DNA of 64,000 nt, from the NCBI RefSeq assembly GCF_963676685.1, contig NC_092349.1, positions 80,860,604-80,924,603 of the forward strand, written 5' to 3'. The position numbers were made by a program, and so were the translations under genes. The notes beneath the pieces were generated by a model, which was given only the letters and a program-made list of their open reading frames with translations, had not been told where the DNA came from and did not search any database. The stretch is from Mytilus edulis. Taxonomy: Eukaryota; Mollusca; Bivalvia; Mytilida; Mytilidae. Shown here piece by piece: positions 50,871 through 62,840 of the stretch. Positions within the stretch are counted from its first letter, which is position 1. Each line of letters begins with the position of its first letter.

Positions 50871-52228
50871 CGGTTATCATAAAATGAATTTTGAGATAAA
50901 ACAACTGTCACTCTTCTTCTTGTTGGACTTTGTAATGACATCGTTTGTTCTAAATTTTGACTACAGAAGGAAAACAAATCATATGTTAAAAATAGAAATG
51001 TGATTTCTGGACTCCACAAGAAAGAGTTCATGATACACTAAAGTACAAAACTATTACGGTTATGCTATTTTTACGGAACATAACAAGGAAACTTCATCAA
51101 CCTCCGTTTGTGGAGCACCGCGACAGACACATTTAACGGGACAAAACGAAAGATCTGATGCAAATTCATTTTTTTTCAAAAGGGGGTCCATAAAAACTGA
51201 CAAAATGAAACGTTATCAACCAACGGTACGAACAATATGTAATCATCGATCGGATGTCGATAGAATATTGTATACCAAAAAGAAGAAAAGATTGGGAAAC
51301 AACTGTCACATTCCTAACTTGGTTAAGGCATTTCCCTAAGAAAATGGTGGGTTAAACTTGGTTTAAACTTACAAAGATAATTTTATTGGACGTGTACAAA
51401 AATACGTGTTGAAAACTTTTAAGTTTTTTTTGGCCTAAAATGCTCATGTTCGTATGGGAGACAGAGTCAAGTGATTGATACTTCAATGTGGACAAACTGT
51501 CCACTACTGCTGCTGAATTATACCTTTATATATTGTAATGAATCATAATTTATGGTTTACCTCAAATTAATAGACATGTTTACAAGGCCATACCTGCAGA
51601 CATTTTTTCTTTCAAAGTTTATCAATTTAGATTTTTCATACCATTTATACAAATTAAATATTTCAACCACTCTTAATTACTAGGCCAACATTAATAGTGA
51701 CCGATCTCCTTTCTAAAACCCGAGATACGAATACGTCATTTGGTAATATTCTTACCAAACAAATTTATAAATTGGGCAATTTTCCCTTCCTATTGTTAAT
51801 TTCTTGTCTTATTACGTTTTTTTAACTGGCTCATTCTTACTTACTTACTTTTTTTTATTTGGTATAGGTTCCTCTTCATCAGACTCAATTATATTAATTC
51901 CAGCAAATGAATACTGACATCTTGTATTCCGGTTATATAGACTTTGTAGTCGACATACATAAGATATTCATGTCTTCAGTAATTTTTGTTTTTTTCTAAT
52001 TTATTTACTGATGTATATGTCTCAATCTCGTATCTCCTTATCCTCCTTTAGGCTGATGCTAATGGATTATTTAATCAATAAGAGTAGATTCATTTCTCTT
52101 AACTTGGAACAATCTGTATTGTCCTCTTTTTCACATAAAAAAAAAAATATTTTGTATTTGAACCCTAGAATGAGCTTGTACAAGCTGGTTGAGTCACAAA
52201 GGTTTTAGATATGACAGGAATGCTTCAG
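50871..52228. other. Upstream side of GDPD and left flank of the 1.1-kb array
   Basis: Should contain the GDPD promoter and 5' UTR, but no motif is convincing. No gene or repeat end is recognised. Confidence 0.35.
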
Positions 52229-52435
52229 CGGTTCAGTATTTAAAAGTTCTTCTAAAGGCGGTCAGTACTGAGTATTTCCATAAGTCCATTACTCGAGTAA
52301 AAGACTTCTGGTACTACTTATTTACTCTTTTAATGTATGAAGTTTTTCTTTCATTTTACTAATAATTTTACCGAATCATAGTTGATAGTGTCTACTGCTC
52401 TTCGCTTAATATCCTAAATCAATCTTAATGTTTGT

Positions 52436-52560
52436 ATCGTCGGCAAATATATATACTAGGTTTCTAAATTTACTTCTGCCTTTAAATCATTTACATACAG
52501 CACAAAAGGTAGGGGACCTAGTTCAGAGCCTTGTGGTATTCCAGAGGTTACTGTCTTCCA
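52436..52560 (-). pseudogene. Non-LTR retrotransposon reverse-transcriptase fragment (unit 1; present in all seven units)
   Basis: WKTVTSGIPQGSELGPL is the RT region with the conserved PQGS-x-LGP motif. YIFADD is the catalytic (F/Y)ADD box, but in a frame shifted after LET-stop. The same breaks occur in every unit, so the fragment was dead before amplification. Equivalent positions lie about 1.11 kb apart up to 59124-59248. Confidence 0.85.
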
Positions 52561-53088
52561 CTGGGAATTGTCCCAATTTATCGCAAATAAAGTTTAGGGT
52601 TGAGATATGTTCGCTGCATTTTCAGGCCAGTGTATGATTTTTTTCTTGTTCAATTTGTGTCATATATTGTAGATCTTCATTTTCTATCATGTGGTATATA
52701 CTGCTAGCTCCTAAAATAAAGAACATTTCTGTTCCTTAAAATTAATGATTTTATTTTTACCTTTTCAGACTTTTGAATAAAAGAAGTAGATTACCTGCAA
52801 GAACTTTTAATGACAGTACTATAAACAATGATATAAAAGTGCCTGTGAAATTCGGAGTTGTTTCTAATTGAACTTGTTTTATTAATGAAAATCGGGATCA
52901 TTTGTTGATGCATTTTTTTGTTTGTTATTTTTATTTGCCTTCTTGATCATTTTTTTTATTAGATTTGAACACCTTTAGGCCTGTTGCTTACATTAATGTA
53001 AGAATAAATTACCGTTGAAAAATGTTGACACACAACCAGTATTCAGTAGTTTTTCTTTTGGCATTCATAATTTGCGCCCTTCGGGTCC

Positions 53089-53215
53089 AGTGGCGGATCT
53101 AGGAGGGGGCCCGCTCCCGTCACGCTTCAGTGATTCCCTATATAATCAACCAAATTTTTTTTCTCAAAAGGGGGGGGGGCGGGCCCCCTGCCCCCCCCTT
53201 AATCCGCCTCTGATG
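53089..53215. mobile_element. GGCGGAT MITE (family E) inside array unit 1; six more copies
   Basis: CAGTGGCGGATCTAGGAGGG at the left and CCCTTAATCCGCCTCTG at the right form inverted ends around a G-run/C-run pair. Other copies: about 54210-54326, 55318-55445, 56438-56566, 57550-57673, 58663-58785 and 59777-59903. The apparent 'VADLGGG...LNPPL' peptides are translations of this element, not genes. Confidence 0.85.
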
Positions 53216-56200
53216 TCGACACACGTTGCAGAACCTACATATATATATTGCACACATTTAATTTGTTCTCCGATACAGAATATATACTTATGTGTTATAT
53301 ACTGCTGGATGTTCAGCAACGTGCAACTAAACAAACAAACGGTTCAGTATTTAAAAGTTCTTCTCAAGGCGGTCAGTACTGAGTATTTCCATAAGTCCAT
53401 TACTCGAGTAAAAGACTTCTGGTACTACTTATTTACTCTTTTAACGTATGAAGTTTTTCTTTCATTTTACTAATAGTTTTACCGAATCATAGTTGATAGT
53501 GTCTACTGCTCTTCGCTTAATATCTTAAATCAATCTTAATGTTTGTATCGTCGGCAAATATATATACTAGGTTTCTAAATTTACTTCTGCTGTTAAATCA
53601 TTTACATACAGCACAAAAGGTAGGGGACCTAGTTCAGAGCCTTGTGGTATTGCAGAGGTTACTGTCTTCCACTGGGAATTGTCCCAATTTATCGCAAATA
53701 AAGTTTAGGATTGAGATATGTTCGCTGCATTTTCAGGCCAGTGTATGATTTTTTTCTTGTTCAATTTGTGTCATATATTGTAGATCTTCATTTTCTATCA
53801 TGTGGCATATACTGCTAGCTCCTAAAATAAAGAACCTTTCTGTTCCTTAAAATTAATGATTTTTTTTTTTACCTTTTCAGATTTTTGAATAAAAGAAGTA
53901 GATTACCTGCAAGAACTTTTAATGACAGTACTATAACATGTATAAACAATGATATAAAAGCGCCTGTGAAATTCGGAGTTGTTTCTAATTGAACTTGTTT
54001 TATTAATGAAAATCGGGATCATGGTTGATGCATTTTTTTGTTTAATTGTTATTTTGATTTGCCTTCTTGATATTTTTTTTATTAGATTTGAACACCTTTA
54101 GGCCTGTTGCTTACATTAATGTAAGAATAAATGACCGTTGAAAACTGTTGACACTCAACCAGCATTCAGTAGTTTTTCTTTGGCATTCATAATTTGCGCC
54201 CTTCGGGTCCAGTGGCGGATCAAGGAGGAGGCCCGCTCCCGTCACGCTTCAGTGATTCCCTATATAATCAACCAATTTTGTTTCCCAAAAGGGGGGGGGG
54301 GCCTGCCCCCCTTAATCCGCCTCTGAGATCGACAGAAGTTGCAGAACCTACATATATATATTGCACACATTTAATTTGTTCTCCGATACAGAATATATAC
54401 TTATGTGTTATATACTGCTGGATGTTCAGCAACGTGCAACTAAACAAACAAACGGTTCAGTATTTAAAAGTTCTTCTCAAGGCGGTCAGTCCTGAGTATT
54501 TCCATAAGTCCATTACTCGATTAAAAGACTTCTGGTACTACTTATTTACTCTTTTATTAACGTATGAAGTTTCTTCTTTCATTTTACTAATAATTTTACC
54601 GAATCATAGTTGATAGTGTCTACTGCTCTTCGCTTAATATCCTAAATCAATCTTAATGTTTGTATCGTCGGCAAATATATATACTAGGTTTCTAAATTTA
54701 CTTCTGCCTTTAAATCATTTACATACAGCACAAAAGGTAGGGGACCTAGTTCAGAGCCTTGTGGTATTCCAGAGGTTACTGTCTTCCACTGGGAATTGTC
54801 CCAATTTATCGCAAATAAAGTTTAGGGTTGAGATATGTTCGCTGCATTTTCAGGCCAGTGTATGATTTTTTTCTTGTTCAATTTGTGTCATATATTGTAG
54901 ATCTTCATTTTCTATCATGTGGTATATACTGCTAGCTCCTAAAATAAAGAACCTTTCTGTTCCTTAAAATTAATGATTTTATTTTTACCTTTTCAGACTT
55001 TTGAATAAAAGAAGTAGATTACCTGCAAGAACTTTTAATGACAGTACTATAAACAATGATATAAAAGCGCCTGTGAAATTCGGAGTTGTTTCTAATTGAA
55101 CTTGTTTTATTAATGAAAATCGGGATCATGGTTGATGCATTTTTTTGTTTAATTGTTATTTTGATTTGCCTTCTTGATAATTTTTTTTATTAGATTTGAA
55201 CACCTTTAGGCCTGTTGCTTACATTAATGTAAGAATAAATGACCGTTGAAAAATGTTGACACTCAACCAGTATTCAGCAGTTTTTCTTTTGGCATTCATA
55301 ATTTGTGCCCTTCGGGTCCAGAAGCGGATCTAGGAGGGGGCCCGCTCCCGTCACGCTTCAGTGATTCTCTATATAATCAACAATTTTTTTTTCTCAAAAA
55401 GGGGGGGGGGGGGCGGGCCCCCTGCCCCCCTTAATCCGCCTCTGAGATCGACACACGTTGCAGAACCTACAAATATATATTGCACACATTTAATTTGTTC
55501 TCCGATACAGAATATATACTTATGTGTTATATACTGCTGGATGTTCAGCAACGTGCAACTAAACAAACAAACGGTTCAGTATTTAAAAGTTCTTCTCAAG
55601 GCGGTCAGTACTGAGTATTTCCATAAGTCCATTACTCGAGTAAAAGACTTCTGGTACTACTTATTTACTCTTTTAACGTATGAAGTTTTTCTTTCATTTT
55701 ACTAATAATTTTACCGAATCATAGTTGATAGTGTCTACTGCTCTTCGCTTAATATCCCAAATCAATCTTAATGTTTGTATCGTCGGCAAATATATATACT
55801 AGGTTTCTAAATTTACTTCTGCTGTTAAATCATTTACATACAGCACAAAAGGTAGGGGACCTAGTTCAGAGCCTTGTGGTATTCCAGAGGTTACTGTCTT
55901 CCACTGGGAATTGTCCCAATTTATCGCAAATAAAGTTTAGGGTTGAGATATGTTCTCCGCATTTTCAGGCCAGTGTATGATTTCTTTCTTGTTGAATTTG
56001 TGTCTTATATTGTTGATCTTCATTTTCTATCATGTGGCATATACTGCTAGCTCCTAAAATAAAGAACATTTCTGTTCCTTAAAATTAATGATTTTTTTTT
56101 TACCTTTTCAGATTTTTGAATAAAAGAAGTAGATTACCTGCAAGAACTTTTAATGACAGTACTATAAACAATGACATAAAAGCGCCTGTGAAATTCGGAG

Positions 56201-59200
56201 TTGTTTCTACTTGAACTTGTTTTATTAATGAAAATCGGGATCATGGTTTCATGGTTGATGCATTTTTTTTTAATTGTTATTTTGATTTGCCTTCTTGATA
56301 ATTTTTTTATTAGATTTGAACATCTTTAGGCCTGTTGCTTACATTAATGTAAGAATAAATGACCGTTGAAAAATGTTGACACTCAACCAGCATTCAGTAG
56401 TTTTTCTTTGGCATTCATAATTTGCGCCCTTCGGGTCCAGTGGCGGATCTAGGAGAGGGCCCCACTCCCGTCACGCTTCAGTGATTCCCTATATAATCAA
56501 CCAATTTTTGTTTTCAAAAGGGGGGCGGGCCCCTTGCCCCCCCCCCCCTCAATCCGCTTCTGAGATCGACACACGTTGCAGACCTACATATATATATTGC
56601 ACACATTTTAATTTGTTCTCCGATACAGAATATATACTTATGTGTTATATACTGCTGGATGTTCAGCAACGATGCAACTAAACAAACAAACGGTTCAGTA
56701 TTTAAAAATTCTTCTCAAGGCGGTCAGTACTGAGTATTTCCATAAGTCCATTACTCGAGTAAAAGATTTCTGGTACTACTTATTTACTCTTTTAACGTAT
56801 GAAGTTTCTTCTTTCATTTTACTAATAATTTTACCGAATCATAGTTGATAGTGTCTACTGCTCTTCGCTTAATATCCTAAATCAATCTTAATGTTTGTAT
56901 CGTCGGCAAATATATATACTAGGTTTCTAAATTTACTTCTGCTGTTAAATCATTTGCATACATCACAAAAGGTAGGGGACCTAGTTCAGAGCCTTGTGGT
57001 ATTGCAGAGGTTACTGTCTTCCACTGGGAATTGTCCCAATTTATCGCAAATAAAGTTTAGGGTTGAGATATGTTCGCTGCATTTTCAGGCCAGTGTATGA
57101 ATTTTTTCTTGTTCAATTTGTGTCATATATTGTAGATCTTCATTTTCTATCATGTGGCATATACTGCTAGCTCCTAAAATAAAGAACCTTTCTGTTCCTT
57201 AAAATAAATGATTTTTTTTTTACCTTTTCAGATTTTTGAATAAAAGAAGTAGATTACCTGCAAGAACTTTTAATAACAGTACTATAAACAATGATATAAA
57301 AGCGCCTGTGAAATTCGGAGTTGTTTCTAATTGAACTTGTTTTATTAATGAAAATCGGGATCATGGTTGATGCATTTTTTTTTGTTTAATTGTTATTTTG
57401 ATTTGCCTTCTTGATATTTTTTTTTATTAGAACACCTTTAGGCCTGTTGCTTACATTAATGTAAGAATAAATGACCGTTGAAAACTGTTGACACTCAACC
57501 AGCATTCAGTAGTTTTTCTTTGGCATTCATAATTTGCGCCCTTCGGGTCCAGTGACGGATCTAGAAGAGGGCCCCACTCCTGTCACGCTTCAGTGACTCC
57601 CTATATAATCAACCAATTTTTTTTCTCAAAGGGGGGGGGGCGGGCCCCCTGCCCCCCTTAATCCGCCTCTGAGGTCGACACAAGTTGCAGAACCTACATA
57701 TATATATTGCACACATTTAATTTGTTCTCCGATACAGAATATATACTTATGTGTTATATACTGCTGGATGTTCAGCAACGTGCAACTAAACAAACAAACG
57801 GTTCAGTATTTAAAAGTTCTTCTCAAGGCGGTCAGTACTGAGTATTTCCATAAGTCCATTACTCGAGTAAAAGACTTCTGGTACTACTTATTTACTCTTT
57901 TAACGTATGAAGTTTTTCTTTCATTTTACTAATAATTTTACCGAATCATAGTTGATAGTGTCTACTGCTCTTCGCTTAATATCCTAAATCAATCTTAATG
58001 TTTGTATCGTCGGCAAATATATATACTAGATTTCTAAATTTACGTCTGCTGTTAAATCATTTACATACAGCACAAAAGGTAGGGGACCTAGTTCAGAGCC
58101 TTGTGGTATTCCAGAGGTTACTGTCTTCCACTGGGAATTGTTCCAATTTATCGCAAATAAAGTTTAGGGTTGAGATATGTTCGCTGCATTTTCAGGCCAG
58201 TGTACTATGATTTTTTTCTTGTTCAATTTGTGTCATATATTGTAGATCTTCATTTTCTATCATGTGGCATATACTGCTAGCTCCTAAAATAAAGAACCTT
58301 TCTGTTCCTTAAAATTAATGATTTTTTTTACCTCAGTTTCAGATTTTTGAATAAAAGAAGTAGATTACCTGCAAGAACTTTTAATGAAAGTACTATAAAC
58401 AATGATATAAAAGCGCCTGTGAAATTCGGAGTTGTTTCTAATTGAACTTGTTTTATTAATGAAAATCGGGATCATGGTTGATGCATTTTTTTGTTAAATT
58501 GTTATTTTGATTTGCCTTCTTGATAATTTTTTTTATTAGATTTGAACACCTTTAGGCCTGTTGCTTACATTAATGTAAGAATAAATGACCGTTCAAAATG
58601 TTGACACTCAACCAGCATTCAGTAGTTTTTTTTTGGCATTCATAATTTGCGCCCTTCGGGTCCAGTGGCGGATCTAGGAGGGGGCCCGCTCCTGTCACGC
58701 TTCAGTGACTCCCTATATAATCAACAAATTTTTTTTCTCAAAGGGGGGGGGGGGCGGGCCCCCTGCCCCCCTTAATCCGCCTCTGAGGTCGACACACGTT
58801 GCAGAACCTACATATATATATATATTGCACACATTTAATTTGTTCTCCGATACAGAATATATACTTATGTGTTATATACTGCTGGATGTTCAGCAACGTG
58901 CAACTAAACAAACAAACGGTTCAGTATTTAAAAGTTCTTCTCAAGGCGGCCAGTACTGAGTATTTCCATAAGTCCATTACTCGAGTAAAAGACTTCTGGT
59001 ACTACTTATTTACTCTTTTAACGTATGAAGTTTTTCTTTCATTTTACTAATAATTTTACCGAATCATAGTTGATAGTGTCTACTGCTCTTCGCTTAATAT
59101 CTTAAATCAATCTTAATGTTTGTATCGTCGGCAAATATATATACTAGGTTTCTAAATTTACTTCTGCTGTTAAATCATTTACATACAGCACAAAAGGTAG

Positions 59201-60034
59201 GGGACCTAGTTCAGAGCCTTGTGGTATTCCAGAGGTTACTGTCTTCCACTGGGAATTGTCCCAATTTATCGCAAATAAAGTTTAGGGTTGAGATATGTTC
59301 GCTACATTTTCCGGCCAGTGTATGATTTTTTTATTGTTCAATTTGTGTCATATATTGTAGATCTTCATTTTCTATAATGTGGCATATACTGCTAGCTCCT
59401 AAAATAAAGAACCTTTCTGTTCCTTAAAATTAATGATTTTTTTTTACCTTTTCAGACTTTTGAATAAAAGAAGTAGATTACCTGCAAGAACTTTTAATGA
59501 CAGTACTATAAACAATGATATAAAAGCGCCTGTGAAATTCGGAGTTGTTTCTAATTGAACTTGTTTTATTAATGAAAATCGGGATCATGGTTGATGCATT
59601 TTTTTGTTTAATTGTTATTTTGATTTGCCTTCTTGATAATTTTTTTTTTAGATTTGAACACCTTTAGGCCTGTTGCTTACATTAATGTAAGAATAAATGA
59701 CCGTTGAAAAATGTTGACACTCAACCAGCATTCAGTAGTTTTTCTTTTGGCATTCAAAATTTGCGCCCTTCGGGTCCAGTGGCGGATCTAGGAGGGGCCC
59801 GCTCCCGTCACGCTTCAGTGATTCCCTATGTAATCAACCATTTTTTTTTCTCAAAAGGGGGGGGGGCGGGCGCCCTGCCCCCCCCCCCTTAATCCGCCTC
59901 TGAGGTCGACACACGTTGCAGAACCTACATATATATATTGCACACATTTAATTTGTTCTCCAATACAGAATATATATATACTTATGTGTTATATACTGCT
60001 GGATGTTCAGCAACGTGCAACTAAACAAACAAAC

Positions 60035-60723
60035 ACAAAGAAGGAGCTACTATAGAAGCAATCTATAACTTATTCGTTGAATTTGGTGAAATTTGGACAA
60101 TAGTCGATTCAATAGGCATCAAGTGTATACCTATCTTTACAGATTCATCTTTTTACTCATGGGAATCAAAAATCAACTTTCAAATTATAACAATGAAAAC
60201 CAAAATATGTTAGTCCCGTCCAATAATTTTTACCACTTGCAACATACACTATGTACTTTCTTTAAATAAAAAATATAATCTACATTAACCTTTAGCTAAA
60301 CAAGGGGATATGTTTCATATCTTAACTGTCCTGTGACTTTCTGTCCTACATTCAACTTAAAGTTTACGATTTTCACAACTCTTATATCCATGATATCCCC
60401 TTCGTTCATATTTTCTTATGTATGTATTTATAGTTTTAAGGACAAACTATGGGCTGTCATAAAACATGTAATAAAACTAAAGGAGATTGAAGCAAATTAA
60501 TATATACGAGTGAATTCACTTTGTATCATGATACGACGCTATCCAAACTGTTTTATCGTGTTTCGTTTTTTCATATAGCCTAACTGCACAAGTGTTTTGG
60601 TACAGTACTAATACAATTTCTAAACAACAAAAATATTGGATGCCACATAAATAATTTATAAATTAATTAACATAATTTTGAAAATGACAAAACACAACAA
60701 AATACTGAATTTTAGCATGTGAT
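60035..60723. other. Between the array and SelL
   Basis: No gene recognised. cctgtgactttctgtcctac (about 60329) is shared with the minisatellite at 32776-32850. The - strand from 60849 downward is the SelL 3' UTR. Confidence 0.4.
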
Positions 60724-60794
60724 GACAAAAAGTTCGATCCAGCTACAACCAACATGCTTTGTTTTCAGCTATAACTATCATACACTTTCCTGTC
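60724..60794 (-). promoter_or_regulatory. SECIS element (type 2-like) in SelL 3' UTR
   Basis: Read on the - strand, 55 nt after the TAA. Helix I: GACAGGAAAGT (60794-60784) pairs with ACTTTTTGTC (60733-60724), 10 pairs with one bulged G. The core has ATGA at 60781-60778 opposite GA at 60739-60738. Helix II: TAGTTATAGCT (60777-60767) pairs with GGTTGTAGCTG (60750-60740), 11 consecutive pairs counting G-T. An unpaired GAA (60766-60764) follows, then a possible 3-bp AAC/GTT mini-helix with a 7-nt loop. Spacing from ATGA to the AA (12 nt) and the quartet fit the eukaryotic SECIS consensus. Folding was done by hand. Confidence 0.88.
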
Positions 60795-60849
60795 GAAAAT
60801 CACATACTTAATGTAGGTCCAGCAATTTGGAGGTTAGTTCTTCTCACAT

Positions 60850-61845
60850 TTATTTGTCACAACCTTTAACAGCTTCAAGTACGGCTGGAATTAATGGTCT
60901 ATCGCTCGAAGTTTGGCTGCAATACAAAAAGGTGACATCTCCATTTTTATTTATTACGAAATCACCTCCCATCTGGATAGCATCGTCATGGATATTTTCA
61001 TAAGGTTTCGGTAGTGGTATACCATGTGTCATCTTCTCGGCATAATATACCATACTGCCAACTCCCCACACTTTTGCAACAGATCTTGGAAGACCAAATG
61101 CTAAATAAATTCGTCTTTCAGTATCCAAAAGCATCGGGAAACTCGACTTTGTTTCTTCTAACCACTTTTCCGCACCTTCTTTTAGTCCAAATGAAATAAG
61201 AATTACTGATCCGTTTGCTTTTTGAATGTCATCTATGGATTCTTCAAGTTGTGCAACGTGATTTCGTCACGGTAATCACGCGAAATGTCTTAGTAAAACA
61301 AGAACTATATGTTTTCCTCCTGGTAAGAACTGTTCTATTGTGGTAGATTGTCCTGAGCGTGCATCCACCAGCTCAGTTTCAACCGGTGCTTTATCTCCAA
61401 TACGTAATACTTTTACATTAGACAAAGCCCCCATTCTTTGATCAAGGTCTTTAAGTATAGAATCCCATTCCTCCTCTGTGTCAACTAATTCATCGTGTAA
61501 GTCTCTTACATCTGAATGCCTAAAATATTTTCTGATCAATCGTTCAAATTCCTCCTTGGTTTTGACATCATGCTTTTGGAATATATTTTTGTAAACAAAC
61601 GCAAGACTGAACAATTTCTTTATTTTGTCATCTACGAATACTGAGAAACCATTCTCCTCTCTCAAAATATCCCTGCTATATCTAATCAACTGCTCTTCTT
61701 CATCAATTAGTTCTTTAAGAGAAGACACTATTCCCGCAACAACCTCGTCTTCCATTATTTTGTTTACATGATTGCCACGCCCCCTTCTGAAACGGAAGAT
61801 AGCAAATATACAAAGTAAAGGTTGAAGTAAACCGTTTCCGGACAT
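60850..61845 (-). CDS. SELENOL: Selenoprotein L, peroxiredoxin-like fold, two selenocysteines (UxxU)
   Basis: One frame of 332 codons from ATG 61845 to TAA 60850, with TGA at 61278-61276 and 61269-61267. The reading is LLRHFA-Sec-LP-Sec-RNHVAQ, with Sec at residues 190 and 193. The sequence after both TGAs stays open for 138 codons and continues the fold (ISFGLKEGAEKWLEET, GLPRSVAKVWG, GGDFVINKNGDVTFLYCS). This is the thioredoxin-fold, AhpC/TSA-like layout with the redox centre after a beta strand (HIVLVLLRHF). A UxxU motif in this position is the hallmark of SelL, known from aquatic animals, in which the two Sec can form a diselenide. Residues 31-160 (from MEDEVVAGI) are a charged helical extension; residues 1-30 include a short hydrophobic run. 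Met31 (61755) is an alternative start. The gene is intronless here. A SECIS follows the stop. Read without Sec it would look like a pseudogene or two genes. Confidence 0.92.
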
Positions 61846-62432
61846 ATCTAAGTTTCCAAGCAGGCAACTTTATTTACTCACATCTTATTTTGAACAATAT
61901 CATACTAGTATATTATGAAATGCATATACTTTTATAGTGTTAATTTACTAAATACTAATATATGTATGAAAATACCAGTATAAATTACAATCTGACCAAG
62001 GATTTATACAAATCTTATAGAAGAGATCAGAAGAGCAGAGATTAAAGTACACCTTACAAAATCATAGCATTATACAAGTATAAGTCGCATTTTATTAGAT
62101 TTAAAACTTATTCGTGTAAGCTTTCATTCCAATGATTTAGTTACATATATGCAATAAAACAAATATGCTTTTATCAAGGATTTGTATACAAACTATTACA
62201 TTATCAATTCTGTAACTTCTGTTTTATTATCGATTCATTATTTTATTGTTGTAAACACATTAATGATTAATTATGTTTTACCTGCAATATTACATTTGTA
62301 TGGATTGTTTTCCATTCTGCTAGTTACCGGGCCACACAGGTATGACAGTTTAAGGTCAGATTACCTGTACAATTTTATATATCAACATTGTGGTATTTCA
62401 CGTAAACAAAATGGATGTTATTAACACATGAA
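61846..62432. other. Divergent intergenic region between SelL (-) and the LIM gene (+)
   Basis: About 590 bp, AT-rich, likely to hold both promoters. No clear TATA box or initiator was identified. Confidence 0.45.
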
Positions 62433-62840
62433 ATGTCTGGGGACATGGATGTTCCAGTAAAAATAGACGTTCAGGAGGGACGAGGAGAAGATGGATCGTA
62501 CAAATATTCGTTCACGTACGAAAGGGCGACATTGTATGAATTCAGATTTGAACGAAAACCTAATCCCGACCCAAAGGACCCTTGCTTTCGGTGCTACCGC
62601 AGGGTTAGAACATCAGATCAAGTCAATGTTGGTGTTTTATTCCATAAACAATGTTTTCGGTGTCGGATATGTGGACTACCGTTGACAATGCAGACATTCC
62701 ACAGAAACGATGCGAATGGGACATCAGACAAAGAAGTTTATTGCAAATCTCATGTCGGTAAGCTTTTGGACCAGGTCCGATATGAGAGACAACCATTAGA
62801 CATAGAGAATGCTTTGCCGTCCACTGGATATGTTATACAG
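62433..62840 (+). CDS. LIM-domain protein, first coding exon (partial; possibly hillarin/KY-like)
   Basis: An open exon of 136 codons ends at CAG|GTATTA (62841), phase 0, and the rest lies beyond the window. One LIM zinc-finger pair is visible: CFRC, 16 residues, HKQC, FRC, RIC, then YCKSH as the last ligands. It is preceded by RKPNPDPKDP and followed by GKLLDQVRYERQPLDIENALPSTG. LIM modules bind protein partners, often in actin or muscle structures. The layout of a single amino-terminal LIM after a PNPDPKDPC stretch reminds me of hillarin/kyphoscoliosis-peptidase-like proteins, but no transglutaminase-like domain is in view, so that is inference. Start candidates are ATG 62415 (MLLTHE), 62433 (MSGDMD) and 62445. 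I prefer 62433. A short upstream ATG at 62410 in another frame ends at once. Confidence 0.8.

Larger units (their letters stand above)
52229..60034. repeat. Tandem array of seven ~1115-bp units (RT fragment + MITE)
   Basis: Each unit begins ggttcagtatttaaaagttc and ends aactaaacaaacaaac. Unit starts are near 52230, 53341, 54453, 55572, 56692, 57799 and 58919, so lengths are 1107-1120 bp. On the - strand every unit holds GIPQGSELGPLPFVLYVND and, after a frameshift, YIFADDTNIKIDL: motifs of a non-LTR reverse transcriptase. Unit 1 has them at 52543-52436. Every unit also holds one GGCGGAT MITE (family E). Units differ at few sites; units 1 and 3 share ctgcctttaaatc while the others have ctgctgttaaatc. 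Confidence 0.95.

Noticed and set aside
53015..59892. Family of conserved small proteins (repeating 62-152-codon frames, 'VADLGGG...NPPL' and 'MFVSSANIYTRFLN')
   Set aside because: They are translations of array units. The first type crosses the MITE G/C runs; the second is the antisense of the RT fragment.
60850..61845. Two adjacent minus-strand genes or a broken pseudogene
   Set aside because: The two open frames are in the same phase, separated only by two TGA codons at the expected redox site, and a SECIS follows. One selenoprotein explains everything.
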